Assembly: GCA_000697665.1 (NCBI GenBank)
Contig: KL197715.1
Location: forward strand, 255,427-319,426
Direction: 5' to 3'
DNA length: 64,000 bases
From: Jaapia argillacea MUCL 33604
Taxonomy: Eukaryota; Basidiomycota; Agaricomycetes; Jaapiales; Jaapiaceae
Below, in pieces: positions 11,727 to 23,395 of this stretch (positions are counted from its first letter, which is position 1; each line of letters opens with the position of its first letter). Made by a program: the position numbers and the translations under genes. A model generated the notes under the pieces. The model made no database searches and was not told the DNA's origin. It saw nothing but the letters and a program-made list of their open reading frames with translations.

Positions 11727-14374
11727 TACGTGGATGGGAAAGGAGGAATTCGGCGTAGTGGAGAGCAAGTGTTAGAAATATGATACAGGGGATTGTGATA
11801 GTGGACGGAATTGGCAGGAGGCAAAAATTAGCACGGGAACCGAGGTATGCAGGCGGAAGGCAGATATGCGTACGAGAGATCTTGACGCCGTTTATTGGTC
11901 CGTGCGTTGCCATATTCAATCAATTGATTCTCCAAGAAGTCGTGTTGATCTCCACAAGGAAAGTGGACCGACAGGTGACTAGTCGGGTTGTTGTTGAAGA
12001 TGGGTTGATGTAGTGAGAAAACGGGACGGAGATGGGGAGATTTGGAGGAAATTCAAGAGAAAAAGACGGGGCTACGTAGAAGAGAAAGGCGATGGGAATA
12101 TAGACGAGATATGTAGGGGGTAAAGGGGAGAAATTTGAGATTGTAGTGGAGGAGAAGGAGCAAGAGGGAAATGCGTCCCATGACCATTGGCCATGCGGGC
12201 AAACACGACCACACAGAAGAATTCATTCCAGCCCAAGCAAGGCAGTGCCCGATACACAACTCCAACGCCTGAAATCTTTTGATCCTCCATGTTTCTAGCT
12301 CTATCATATCACATCCATCGCTTTCTCAGTGTTCACTTATCCTCCAACGACCCCTTGATTACCCAGGAAAATCTGTAGAGGAGGATGGTCAGTAGTGGCC
12401 TGACCGCGCCCATCAAACCACCTGCCATCTAGAGAATGGTCGAGACGTTCTTCTCCAGTCTTTTCCAGACTACGCGTCAGATGTCCCTATGCATCGGATT
12501 TAAGCACGGCTCGTTACGCTGCTCATCTTGCGTCACTCAACTAGTGGAGGAAGCAACCGAATCATGGCGTAGTTGCTCCTCGATAAGTACCCGACCTGAC
12601 CCTCCAACTTCCGAAGTCTCCCTGGTGTTCAGCACAATTGTGAACCTTATCAAGCAGCCTTGTCGACGCAGCTGATCTTCTGCGGCGGTTTCTTGTCCAT
12701 ACATGGGCTCTACCCCCGCAAATTGCCTTGATAGAGCCCGCATCTCAGCCAACCGATCACATCCTAGCTAGCCTCCTCTGCTCCTTTCTGGCTTCATTGT
12801 GAGGGTCTTTAAGCCTATTTTGACTTGTGCCGGGCTTAGATTGTGTCATGCATGTCATGAGAGCCACTTGGCTGATGAAACCAAGGGGGGAATGTAGTCC
12901 GGCGCCTCTCACGTACCTGGTCGACGCATCACATGCGCGCCTCACGCCACCCCCAACTCTATGAAGGTACCATTGCCCTGGTCTCATTCTCTTCAATCTC
13001 TTCAAGGTCAGAGATAACAGTGACGCCGAACCCTGATCTGTCCCTGTCGTCGCTGAGCAGGATCGGCGGGTGTGAAAGTCACGGAGTGAGTGCGCTGAGA
13101 ACCACCACAGCTTTGATCGCTGTTGCAATTCCTGGTTGTCGCCTTCTTCGCATCCACGACTCATTTGGCAGGCGTCCTCTGGGACTATATTCCAAGTGAA
13201 TGTCATCTGCTATCCAGGCTGCTGTCATCCGTGTCCAGCATCCGACAACCGTTCCCACCCATGTACACACTGTCCAGTCTATGTCTGACAAACTCCTGCA
13301 TCTCGAAGGCCATCTTTTCCGAATACATCCAACATCTCCTGCGTGGGTACGTCGTGGGTAGCAAGAACCGATTCTAGAACACCTGAACCCTTACTTAGCT
13401 CTGTTTCTTGCTCCATATTCACCCGACCATCTGACGCAGAGCCAAAGTAGTTATGCCTGCCTCCTACCAACCTTCCCTAGAACTTCGATCTAGGCTTCGA
13501 GACTAACTTGATAGATACTGCCACTCTATTTCTGATGCACGGAGACAAATCTCCTTTGAATCATCGTGCGAGGGATCCGTTTGCTTCCGAGATAGCGAAC
13601 ATCTCTCAAGCCTCGGGTCGACGGGGCTCGGGGATTCCCTCGACGTGTACAAGGTTGAGAAGAATGTCGGACTATGTTCGCGTCATCGTCAACTGTCCCC
13701 GCCGCCGCTTCCACCAGCGCGTTCCTAGTGCCCCCGCCGGGTTCCTCAAGTGGGGAAGAAGCCGACCGAGGAGTGGCATTGGTTCGGTGGTTATTTCTAG
13801 CCATTCACAGTCGATGGCTGGAACACGACGCGGGGAAGTTGGAGTTCGGGTGCGACATTCCTTAACTGACCCATGGACAATCGATTGCTTGGGAGTTTTG
13901 TAGAAGCAAGCTCTCGCACTTGACCGGATACCCTAGGATACCCTGATATCGCTGATATGAAGGGAGTTGAGCAATGCGTTGTGATAGTTGCGAATACCGC
14001 CCTGTATTTCCGTCTCCAATCATGTCGTTCATTTCACTGTACATTTGGAGACAGCCGTGCAACGTGGTAAGGAAAGGGCGAATCAGATAGGGAGAGATAA
14101 GAACAAGGGGACGAGGAGTGGACGCCAAAGATTCGGGGATATGAGGACATGTCAGAGTTTGCGCATGCGGCGGGTGAAGGCAGTCCGAAAGAGCGATAGG
14201 GAGTTACGTAAGGAAGGCGTGATATGTCGCGCGTGTCTCGCCACAGATGTGCCAATCCTCGTCTGACGCTGGCGGGAGAGTTGGCGAACAACTTTATTAC
14301 AACCTCAGCCGTTCCCCGCATCTCCCAGAATCATTCCTTCCTCCCGACCACCATCATCGCCCTTGATTTACCAG
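11727..14374. other. 2.6-kb gap between GSK3 and the Met30-type gene
   Basis: Divergent spacer between the GSK3 start and the F-box gene start, much longer than other gaps in this gene-dense window. Open frames up to about 150 codons occur on both strands (e.g. 12757-13206 minus, 13508-13903 plus) but show no motif and no consistent splice-linked partner. I can name no gene here. Long 5' UTRs or an unrecognised lineage-specific gene remain possible. Confidence 0.4.
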
Positions 14375-16794
14375 ATGGCTGCCTCCTCTTCGGCAGCCTC
14401 AAAGTCCTATCTTTGCGACACCTTACCCGCACCGAGACTAGCTTCAGCTCAGGATATTCACCCTTCGTCTTCTCCAAACAACAGTCCCCCTCTCACCACT
14501 ACCTTTGACCTTCCCCCAATCGACGATTTAAAGTCAAATCTCGACACCATAAAGTCTGAGATAGCTGAGATCCAAGTCGATGACTCAGAAAGGGATTCCA
14601 CGTCTGGCTTTGCTTCCCAGTCCCAGCCGCCCGCTCGGAAACTGTGTGTTAGACATCAGAGAATGGCTGATGAAGGTATCTCGCTGAAAATGCAGAAGGT
14701 GAGCACGTTCGCCCCCTTGTCAGCCACTTGTCGCTTCTGTCTGTAATTGTAACCCAAACCAAAGGAGGCAGTGCTTATGTGACTCAGCGCTCGAACCTTG
14801 CATTGTCCCTCTCACAGCTTTGCCATCCATATCTCCACCTATTCTGTACACCTGTGCTGACTTCTTCGCTGCAACTGTAGGGGCTTGACGCGCTTCCCGT
14901 GCACGACCGCGAGGCTATCAACACCGTCTGGTCCACCTTTTCGTCTTCTCCCCATCCCCGCCGCGCGCTCATACTACAAGGTCTCCTCTCAATGTGCTGT
15001 TTCTCCCAATTATCATTCTTATCAGAACAACTCGAACACCTTATCCGTCTGGACCCCTTCTCAGTCCTTCCGCGCGAAGTAGCGCTAAAGGTCCTGACTT
15101 ATCTCGATGCCACGTCATTGTGTCGTGCAGCACAAGTGAGCAAACAGTGGCAGGGTCTCGCTGACGACGATATCCTTTGGCGCGGGATCTGCGAACAGCA
15201 CATTGGACAAAAGTGTCACAAGTGCGGGTGGGGTCTTCCGATCTTGGAGAAGAAGAGATTTATGAGGATACATTCCCGCTCACATCCGTCCTCCTTATCA
15301 ATGAACAAACGTGAATTGGAAGAGGATCCATTACTTCCCGACCGCCGTGCGATTAAACGACAACGATCACATCCTCCACCCGATCTCATGGATATCCAAT
15401 CCCCTCCATCATCAGCCATCGGAAGCCGGTGGCCTTCACCTCCTCCCTTCACCTCTCCACCTTTATCCCAGGAACATATGGTGACCCGACCATGGAAGGA
15501 TGTCTACTGCGAGCGTCTTACCATCGAGCGTAACTGGAGACGTGGGCGGTGTACGGTCCGCACACTAAAAGGCCACTCTGACGGAGTCATGTGTTTACAA
15601 TTCAGCGAAACGCTCTCCCATCCTTCATTCCCCATCTTAATCACTGGATCATACGATCGCACCGCGCGTGTGTGGAACCTCGAAACTGGAGTCGAGATCC
15701 GTTGTTTACGAGGTCACACGAGAGCGGTCAGAGCGCTCCAGTTTGATGAGGCGAAACTGATAACGGGGAGTATGGATCACACCATCAAGGTGTGGGACTG
15801 GAGAACTGGGCGGTGTCTTCGGACGCTGGAAGGTCACACTGAAGGCGTCGTGTGCCTGAATTATGATGAAAATGTGTTGGCGAGCGGGAGTGTGGACTCT
15901 ACGATAAAGGTGTGGAATTTTAGGACGAAAGAGAGTTTTACGTTGAGGGGACATAGAGATTGGGTGAATGCAGTGCAGCTCTGGAACTCGGCGCCTCCGG
16001 CTCCCAAGAGCGCTTCTCCCAGTTGTTCCTCGACTAACGGATTCGACTCGATATTCGAAGATACTTCAATGTCTTCTGCACCTTCTCAGTGCATCGATCC
16101 TGGGAAGATGTTATTCTCGGCATCGGATGATGGGACGATCAGGTTGTGGGATCTGTCCTTGCGAACTTGCGTACGACTGTTTAATGGTCACGTGGGTCAA
16201 GTGCAGAGCATGAAGTTACTTCTCGTCGATCCTGATTGTGATGATGAGCAGACTCCGACTCCCTCGTCGTCAGCCAATCTCCCGGCCCTTTCATCGCCTT
16301 CACCGAGGGATCCGAGATCTTTCATGTCGCCTGGCATTTCTGGATTGCCGGCATCATCTCTACCATCATCCCTACTCCCATTCGACCATCCAGGATACTC
16401 GGCACTCACAGCGACGCCTCCACCTGGCTTTGGTCAAAATGGGTTTTCCTCCATGACGCCCCGGGACACGAGACAAGCTTCGAGGCTCCCCAAACCCGTC
16501 CTCATTTCTGGGAGTCTCGATAATACCATCAAAATATGGGATATCGATACCGGCAAGGCTCTGAAAACGATGTTTGGTCATATTGAGGGTGTGTGGGCGG
16601 TGGCGAGTGATAAGTTGCGACTGGTTAGTGGGAGCCATGATCGGACGATCAAGGTTTGGAATCGGGATGAGGGGAGGTGTATGGCGACGCTTGTGGGCCA
16701 TAAAGGCGCTGTTACTTGTTTGGCTCTTGGAGAAGATAAGATTGTTTCGGGGAGCGACGATGGAGATATCAGAATATGGAGCTTTAGTGGTTAA
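14375..16794 (+). CDS. met30: Met30/SconB-type F-box WD40 protein
   Basis: Substrate receptor of an SCF ubiquitin ligase. In yeast and Neurospora/Aspergillus this family represses sulfur assimilation by targeting the Met4/Cys3-type activator. Two exons (14375-14698, 14881-16794) give 745 aa. The start is the ATG in CCAGATGG at 14375 (MAASSSAASK). After a disordered head come RHQRMADEGISLKMQK, then after the intron LDALPVHDREAIN and HPRRALILQG, as in Met30 homologues. The F-box is around residues 160-205 (LPREVALKVLTYLDATSLC). The family segment GICEQHIGQKCHKCGWGLP follows. The C-terminal WD40 propeller has repeats ending in RVWN, KVWD, KVWN, RLWD, KIWD, KVWN and RIWS, with Ser-rich inserts after the fourth and fifth blades. 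A fossil copy of its last codons lies at 21081 in the segmental duplication. Confidence 0.95.
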
Positions 16795-17086
16795 CATTAT
16801 ATTATCTTGTGACGGTTCGTTACCTTGTGTACCGAGATTCGACTTTCAACTTATCTATGTTTATTTTGCGACTTAACACGCCGTGCATTCGTAGCAAATG
16901 CCAGCAACATGTATTGACTAGAAGGAATCCCCTAGGTCCTACAATTGTCCCAAACAATCAAATAAGTACGGTATAGATACACCAAGTGATACTTGAACGA
17001 CATATATAACCACCAAAGCTAGAGCGAAACCGAGATAAAACCAAACTGCCCAGAGAGAGACTATGGGAGGGGAGGGTTACCAGATA

Positions 17087-20000
17087 TCACCGCGGCTTCG
17101 ACGGATACCCCACCGATCTGTGTTTGTCTTCCTCGTGTTCCTTTTCCTCATATGCCTTCCCCATCTTGTCGAGATCGATGGTTTCCCAGTTGCGATTAAG
17201 CCGACTGTCCAAATAATGCATTGTGTCCGGATCATGACCGCCTCGCACGTTAGGGAGGTGGTGTCGATAACGCAGTATGCTCCCCATTGCAGATCGGATT
17301 TCCGCACAGCGTCGATAATCCACCCAACTGAATCCCTCGTCATCGACTTTCTGGATGTGTGATGGCTTGAAGGATGTTGTCCATTCCCGAAGGTATGTGT
17401 CTCCACCCGCAAGTTGAGTTTGGTTTAAGTAAATACAACGAAGAGAACACACCTAGTACGGGTATGCATGGACCATTCCACTTCTCCAGGGCTTTTCGAT
17501 ATGCCGCCAAGGTGTAAAGTTCTTCTAGACGCTTCTGCCCATCAGAACGCCATCGAGCCTGAGGCCGTGTTATGGGTAGACTATTGAAGTAATGGGAATG
17601 AAGAGCACCGGCGATTGCGAAGGCGGAAGAGAAGTTGCCAATCTTGTGGCATCGCTGACAATGGGATGAGAGTGTTAATAAAATCACCCGAAGGCGAGGA
17701 GAGCAGCTCACAAGGGCTATTTGGACGAAGAAGCGATACATCGCCGCTCTCGCAGAACTGGATTCTGTTCCGGAACTGGCATCGCGGGCTTGAAGGACAG
17801 TAATGATGACCCAGTCCTTAATCTTGATACGGGTCTCCAAAATCTCCCGGATGTTGGAAGGTACCGTGGACGGAGAGTCACGTAGGTATGTCATACAATC
17901 CACATACGTGACTCGTGAGAAGAGTTCGGCCTCCAAAGTCGTAAGGGCTGCAGCTAAGCTATCGGAGCTTGGCCGTGAGACCTTCCCACTTCCGAGGGAT
18001 GATCGCGAGAAAGTAGGCGAGGGTTGACTCTAGAGTGTCATCAACAACCTTAGCGAGGAAACGAGAAGGCCCAAGGTTTAAAACTAACCCTGCTGGCCAT
18101 GAAAACCTCAACTTCTTCACTAAATGGAGACCTCGCAGTTCCGGTATGCGATTGTGGGGAGGATCGGATCTGAGCTATGTCTGAGGCATCCAAGACATGC
18201 AACCAATCCTGGCGGAGAGCACGGATCCTACCAGGTTGTCGGTGAGCGCGAACGAGAAATGCAGTCTCTCTTAACTCACCCAATGCGCCGTCCACCGGAT
18301 GAACTTTCAAGCAGTCTGTCGAACAGACTGAAGAGTTCCGGTGCCGTCGTGAAAAGAGGAAAGGACTGGATGAACAAGGTTCTAAAAATGTCTGAGGAAA
18401 GATCAGAATGTGAACTGGCGACACGAACTTCCTGGTGAAAGAAGCACTGACCGTGACGGGTGCTCACCAGAAATCGGATCGAGTCTTCAACGGTCCCGGC
18501 AACAACAGTGCGTCCGTCCAATTCAAAATTGATCCTTAATTCTCGTGGTGGTTCATTTGAAACTACAGGACTTGTCGTCTCCGGAATTTCGGGTAAAGCT
18601 TTATCCGTCATTGGCGTTTTGACCTTGTTGTTCTCTCGGCGCAAAGCTTCATTTGGGTATGGCTCGCTATGGTGACTGGACGGGCGTACGTATTGAGATC
18701 TTACTTCGGATTTTGGTCGGCCCCAATCAAACCACGTGACTCTGGTCGATCCTCCATCTGAAGATGAAGAGGCAGGTGGTCCCTGATTGTCGAAAAGATC
18801 AAGCGACGACAAGGCCGCTCGACTAGATCGAGAGGAGGAAGGAGCCCGAGCCAAAAGCTTTGATGTTGAAAACCGTGACAGAGAACGCGCGAGAGGCGAT
18901 AAATGTGAGGGCGATGGTGGATGTAGATCTTTCTTAATCTTGGAGATGGGTGAACGTCGGCTTGGGTCTATCTCCCAACAGGATTTCATGATGGTCCATA
19001 GTTGATCGGTAAGGCTGGGATCCTCAGGTCGTCTTAGATGACCCCGATTGTTAATGGCGGCGAAGACTTGATCGCTGGTAGCGAGGTTGGGGAACGGCTT
19101 GTCTCCTGTGCAGAGCTCGAGGCACAGCATACCGAAGCTCCAGATGTCAGAGCGTGGGGTCGGAGTCAGATCGTTTCTTGGATCCAGTAGTTCCGGGGCA
19201 AGCCAATTACAGAATTCACGGAAAGTTGTCAACCAAGAACCATGGAACTGCAAAAAAGGTCAGGAACATGTTGCAATATGCAGAGGAGATAACCACCTCT
19301 TGGATCAACCCAGCAAGACCGAAAGCTGACAGTAACGCTCTTCCGCTTGCATCGATCGTGATGGTAGCCTGCTCTGTTTGAGGCGATTCGATTCCATCTG
19401 AGAGGAAATGAAAAACTCACCCCACGAAGGTCTCCATGAACAATACCAATCTGATGCAAGTACTCCAGCCCTAGGGGGACTTTCAGGGCGAGCGCTGAAG
19501 GTTTTGGGACAATCATACCTGACGCTACATCTCGCAGCAGGGAGACAACATCGGCCTCACGCTCAAGAAACTTCGTAATGTCTCGCCTCGTCATCCAGGG
19601 CGTGACCTGCAAGTTTATAGATGTTGAGAGTCAACGGAAAAGAGGTACGTTCAACTCACGAGGAATACCTGATCGTCGATGACAGTAGTACCAAGGAAAT
19701 CAGGGATATTGTCATGCCGAATGGACTTCCAGCGTTCGACTTCCTGGCGGAACCTCTGAGTCGGGAGGGTTTATTAGCATCGCAAAGTCTCCCGTGGGCG
19801 CAGAAGGAGAGGAAGGGGCGAGAAAAACCAAACTAACCTTCTGGGCGGCTGGGGTCCCGTTTAGCATTATCGGGCGATGGAGCGCAACCTGGTGTGAGGC
19901 GGATTTAACAACTTCTAGAGTGACATTAACCAATGACGACTCACTAGGTCGCCATCCAAAGAGCCTTTCAGACGAGGACAATAAGTCCAATGGTCAAGCA

Positions 20001-20153
20001 TTCGTAGGACCTGACACTTGCCTTCGAAACACTCATAGAACCCGGCATTTACCCGACCACCCCTCTTGCGTATGTCGCCAAGGTCTGCGCCGAATCAAAA
20101 CGGTCAGGGTTCCATTCCATCTCAAAGCACGCGAACAGAAGCTGAGGGGGCAT
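17087..20153 (-). CDS. Pseudokinase-RasGEF fusion protein (copy A)
   Basis: Predicted Ras-type GTPase exchange factor with an N-terminal kinase-like domain. Exons read, from the 5' side: a glycine-loop relic (NAGFYECFEGKCQ) spliced to VALHRPIMLNGTP, RFRQEVERWKSIRHDNIP, DFLGTTVIDDQVFLV, LEYLHQIGIVHGDLRG, ATITIDASGRALLSAFGL, WLAPELLDP and SDIWSFGMLCLELCTG. The beta3 Lys is His, the catalytic-loop Asn is Thr and DFG is AFG, so ATP catalysis is unlikely. A Ser-rich linker follows. Then comes a RasGEF N-domain (VVAGTVEDSIRFLV...FRTLFIQSFPLFTT) and a CDC25 catalytic domain (ALTTLEAELFSRVTYVDCM, RIKIKDWVI, CHKIGNFSSAFAIAGALHS, NGPCIPVLG). The stop is at 17087. The first exon and start codon are not resolved; 20153 is an approximate limit. 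Which GTPase it serves is unknown. Confidence 0.75.
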
Positions 20154-20610
20154 GACACGAACATGGAAATGTCGAATCTAAGGTCGACTGTGCGAATGAA
20201 CCCATTATCGGACAAGGCGATTCCGGAAATAGTGGTATTAACAGTGTTCAGTTCAATGAAAGCTGAAGGGAGCGAGGGGTGAGGGGGTATAAAGTGTACA
20301 AGAGTCACTGGTTGTCAGACGACAACTTGAAGCAGAGAGTTCCAGCGTCTGCACAGCTTAGCATTGTCGCCTAAGTTGGTTTGGGCGGCTTTGGGTAGGT
20401 TTGACGGCGATAAGGACCGGAAATAGTCTAAAGCACCCGATTACACGGCCAACGATAACCTGAAACCACTAGACTTTGCAGACTCGAGAGCATACAGGAA
20501 GACACTGTAGTTCGTTGAAGAGGTGAATATTTGTGATCGAATTCGAAGCGAAGTTCAGTAAATCTTCTAATCTTCCGGCGATCTGTGAAAATGTCTCAGC
20601 TCCCACAATT

Positions 20611-20629
20611 GATGAGCCGTAGGCTCATC
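20611..20629. repeat. Short perfect inverted repeat
   Basis: GATGAGCC and GGCTCATC are separated by a GTA loop, an 8-bp perfect hairpin. The copy B counterpart at 23921-23935 keeps only the inner six pairs. It may be a transcript hairpin or chance; no function is claimed. Confidence 0.6.
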
Positions 20630-20809
20630 AAATCTGCTTCCATAGCAATAGCGGGGCTTCACATGGCTGCAGTGCTGTGCATAGTCCCGGCAAAATGTAC
20701 TTATAGAAGGACACGACAATGCTTCAGTCTATGCGCGCAGAGCCCCTCCAGAGTTCCCAAGAAAGCGACCGAAGCGCTGATCTATGCAAACTCTCCTCGG
20801 GAGTCACCC

Positions 20810-20957
20810 CTAAACACCCTCCCAGGGAATCACCCCACCACCCTCCCCCCACTCCTTCGGACTTTGCATCCTATACACACTCCCCTCCCTCCCCCTTCAC
20901 CCCCCCTATCCCCCTCCTTCCCCTCCCCCTCCCCCTCACTCGCATACCCACTATACC
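20810..20957 (-). pseudogene. Fossil 3' end of BRE2
   Basis: Partial duplicate of the last codons of the BRE2 gene (intact copy at 24123-26234). The stop-codon context ACCCCTAAACACC is kept, and a minus-strand reading contains RYSGYASEGEGEG, matching the GYSGYASSEEGEGE tail. It has only the terminal part, no start and no promoter, so it is a by-product of the duplication. Confidence 0.8.
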
Positions 20958-21080
20958 TGTGCTTCCATAGCAAATGGCAGGGCTTCACATGGTCCAGTGC
21001 TATGTTACTTGACGAAGGTGGGAAGGGCCACACGATAACGCTTCAGCGCGCAACACAGCTAATTACCCCCAAAATGTGCG
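20958..21080. repeat. Junction filler, third copy of a flank segment
   Basis: Between the two fossil gene ends sits about 120 bp that resembles 20637-20745. Shared strings include GCTTCCATAGCAA, GGCTTCACATGG, CAGTGCT and the order ...GAAGG...ACGATAACGCTTCAG against ...GAAGG...ACGACAATGCTTCAG. It is a diverged extra piece of the BRE2-side flank placed at the breakpoint. Confidence 0.6.
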
Positions 21081-21140
21081 TGTTTCGGGGAGCGACGATG
21101 AAGATATCAGGATATAGAGCTTTGGCGTTTAACATTATAT
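21081..21140 (+). pseudogene. Fossil 3' end of the Met30-type gene
   Basis: Repeats the final WD40 codons of the intact gene ending at 16794, with several substitutions. The codon for Trp in the terminal RIWS reads as a stop here, and the original stop is altered. Too short to be a gene; it marks the left breakpoint of the duplication. Confidence 0.8.
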
Positions 21141-21394
21141 TATGTTGCGATGGCTCTCTACCTTGCGCACCGAGACTCAACCTTCAAGTTACCTATCTTT
21201 ATTGTGACTTAACACGCCGCACATTCGTAGCAAATGACGACAGCGTACCCCTCGGTGCTACAACTGTCCCACACAATCAAATACACAAAGCGATAGTTGA
21301 ATGACATACTTATATAACCACCAAAAAAAAGAGCAAACCCGAGTAATAATCAAACCGCTTCAGAAAGAGGCTATGGGAGGGGAGGGGTCACCAG

Positions 21395-23395
21395 TTACCG
21401 CCGCGGCTTCACCGTAAACCCCACTGCTCTGAGTTTATCCTCGTCGCGTTCCTTTTCCTCATACTCCCTCCCCAGCTGGTCGAGATCGATGGTTTCCCAG
21501 TTGCGATTAAGCCGACTGTCCAAATAAGACATTGTGTCCAGATCATGACCAACTTTCGCGTCAGGGGGGTGGCTTCGACGACACAGTATGCTCTCCATTG
21601 CAGATCGAATTTCTGCACAGCATCGATAGTCCACCCAGCCGTCATCAACGATGTGTAATGACTGGAACGATGCTGTCCAATCCCAGAGGTGTGTGTCTCC
21701 ACCCGCAAGCTGAGTTTGGCTTTGTTAGATACGACAAAAGGAAACACACCTAGCACTGGTATGCATGGGCCATTCCGCTTCTCCAGGGATTTTCGATACG
21801 CCGTCAAGGTGTAAAGTTCATCCAAACGCTCGAGCTCATCAGAACGCTGTCGAGCCCGAGGCCGTGTTATGGGTAGATTATTGAAGTTACTGGAATGAAG
21901 GGCACCGGCGATTGCGAAGGCGGAAGAGAAGTTGCCAATCTTGTGGCATCGCTGACAATGAGATGAGTGTATTAATAAAATCACTCGAAGGTGGGGACAG
22001 CTCACGAGGGCCATTTGGACGAAATAGCGACACGTCGTCGCTCTCGCAGAACTGGAATCACGCGCTTGAAGGATTGTAAAGATGACCCAGTTCTTGATCT
22101 TTATACGGGTATCCAAAATCACCCGAATGTTGAAAGGTATCATGGACAGAGAAGCACGCAGGTATGTCATACAATCCACATACGTGACTTGTGAGAAGAG
22201 TTTGGCCTCCAAAGTCGTAAGGGCTGCAGCTAAGCTGTCGGAGGCTGGTCTTGAGACGCTTCCACTTGAGAGGGATGATCTCGAGACAGAGGGAGCGGGT
22301 TGGCTCTGGAGGGTCATCAACAACCTTAACGAGGAAACGAGATGGCTAAAGGCTTATAACGAACCTTACTGGCCATGACAACCTCAACATCTTCACGGAG
22401 TGCAGTTCCAGTATGCGATTGCAGGGAGGATCGGATCTGAGCTATGTCTGAGGAATCCAACTCATGCAGCCAATCCTGGCGAAGGGAACGGATCCTGCCA
22501 GGTTGTCCGTGAGCGCGAACCAAGAATGCAGTCCCTCTTAACTCACCCAATGTGTTGTACACTAGACGAACTCTCAAGCAGTCTGTCGAACAGACCCAAG
22601 AGTTCCGGAGCCGTCGTGAAGAGAGGAAAGGATTGGATGAACAAGGTTCTAAAAATGTCTAAAGAAAGATCAGAATGTGACCACGCGACACGAACTTTCC
22701 CGTGAAAGAAACACTGACCATGGTGAGTCTTCACCAGAAATCGGATCGAGTCTTCAACGGTCCCGGCAACAACAGTGCGTTCGTCCAGCTCAAACCTGAT
22801 CCTTAATTCTCGTGGTGGTTCATTTGAAACTGCAGGACTTGTTGTCTCCGGAATTTCAGGTAAGGCTTCACCTCTCATTGACGTTCTAGTATTGCTGTTC
22901 TCTCGGTCCAAAACTTCATTTGGGTATGGCTGGGTATGGTGACTGGACGGGCCTACGTATTGAGATCTTACTTGGGATGTTGATCTGCAGTCCCAATCAA
23001 TCCACGTGACTCTGGACGATCTTCCATCTGAAGACGGAGAATCCAAGGTGGGTGATCCCTGGTTGTCGAAGATCAAGCAGTGACTGGACCGGCGTACGTA
23101 TTGAGATCTTACTTCGGATTGTCGTCTGAAATCCCAATCAACCGACGTGACTCTGGACGACCCTCTATCTGAAGGCAGAGAATCCAAGGCAGGTGGTTCC
23201 TGGCTGTCGAAACCTGAAGAATCAAGCGACGGCGGGGCCGCTCGATTAGACTGAGAGGAGGAAAGCGCCCGAAACCTTGATGTTGAGAAACGTGACAGGG
23301 AGCGTGCGAGAGGCGACGAATGTGAGGGGGATGGCGGATGTAGATCTTTCTTAATTTTGGAGGTGGGTGGACGTCGGGTTGGGTCTATGTTCCAA
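21395..23395 (-). pseudogene. RasGEF paralogue lacking the kinase part (copy B)
   Basis: Duplicate of the 17.1-20.2 kb gene. The RasGEF N-domain (TVVAGTVEDSIRFLV, FRTLFIQSFPLFTTAPELL) and catalytic domain (ALTTLEAKLFSQVTYVDCM, RIKIKNWVIFTIL, CHKIGNFSSAFAIAGALHS, NGPCIPVLG, YLDSRLNRNWETIDLD) stay open with matching introns, ending at a TAA at 21395. The kinase-like domain is deleted from just inside the 5' end to its last helix (CWNIDPTRRPP). A stop lies directly upstream of that join and I find no in-frame ATG before the RasGEF part. The linker has a 141-bp in-frame tandem duplication (units from 22939 and 23080). A 5'-truncated pseudogene is the best reading, though a shorter RasGEF from an unseen first exon cannot be excluded. 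Confidence 0.65.
22939..23220. repeat. 141-bp tandem repeat, two units
   Basis: Two adjacent imperfect units (22939-23079 and 23080-23220) start GTGACTGGAC and include GTATTGAGATCTTACTT and CCCAATCAA. The minus-strand product reads SQYV...VTW/VTS-DWD-type repeats. The unit is 47 codons, so the frame is kept. Copy A has one unit, so this arose after the large duplication. Confidence 0.75.

Larger units (their letters stand above)
16743..20957. repeat. Segmental duplication, left copy (A)
   Basis: Direct repeat partner of 21081-24268. It begins inside the last codons of the Met30-type gene and runs through the 3' flank and the pseudokinase-RasGEF gene. It ends in a fossil of the BRE2 3' end at 20810-20957. 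Near-identical strings at both ends are seen directly: TTTCGGGGAGCGACGATG at the left, and ACCCCTAAACACCCTCCC and CGCATACCCACTATACC at the right. Copy A keeps about 1.1 kb (kinase part) that copy B lacks, which explains the 4.2 versus 3.2 kb sizes. Confidence 0.85.
20310..21394. other. Intergenic region with duplication junction
   Basis: No functional gene. In order it holds the upstream flank of copy A, a small palindrome, the BRE2 3' fossil (20810-20957), a filler (20958-21080) and the fossil 3' end of the Met30-type gene (from 21081). The C-rich run at 20830-20945 is simply the minus-strand Gly/Glu-rich BRE2 tail code. Confidence 0.7.

Noticed and set aside
13508-13903. 131-codon plus-strand open frame in the GSK3-Met30 gap
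   Set aside because: Arg/Ser-rich without motif; competing frames overlap it on the other strand.
20830-20945. C-rich microsatellite-like run
   Set aside because: Explained as the minus-strand code of the duplicated BRE2 Gly/Glu tail rather than a separate simple repeat.
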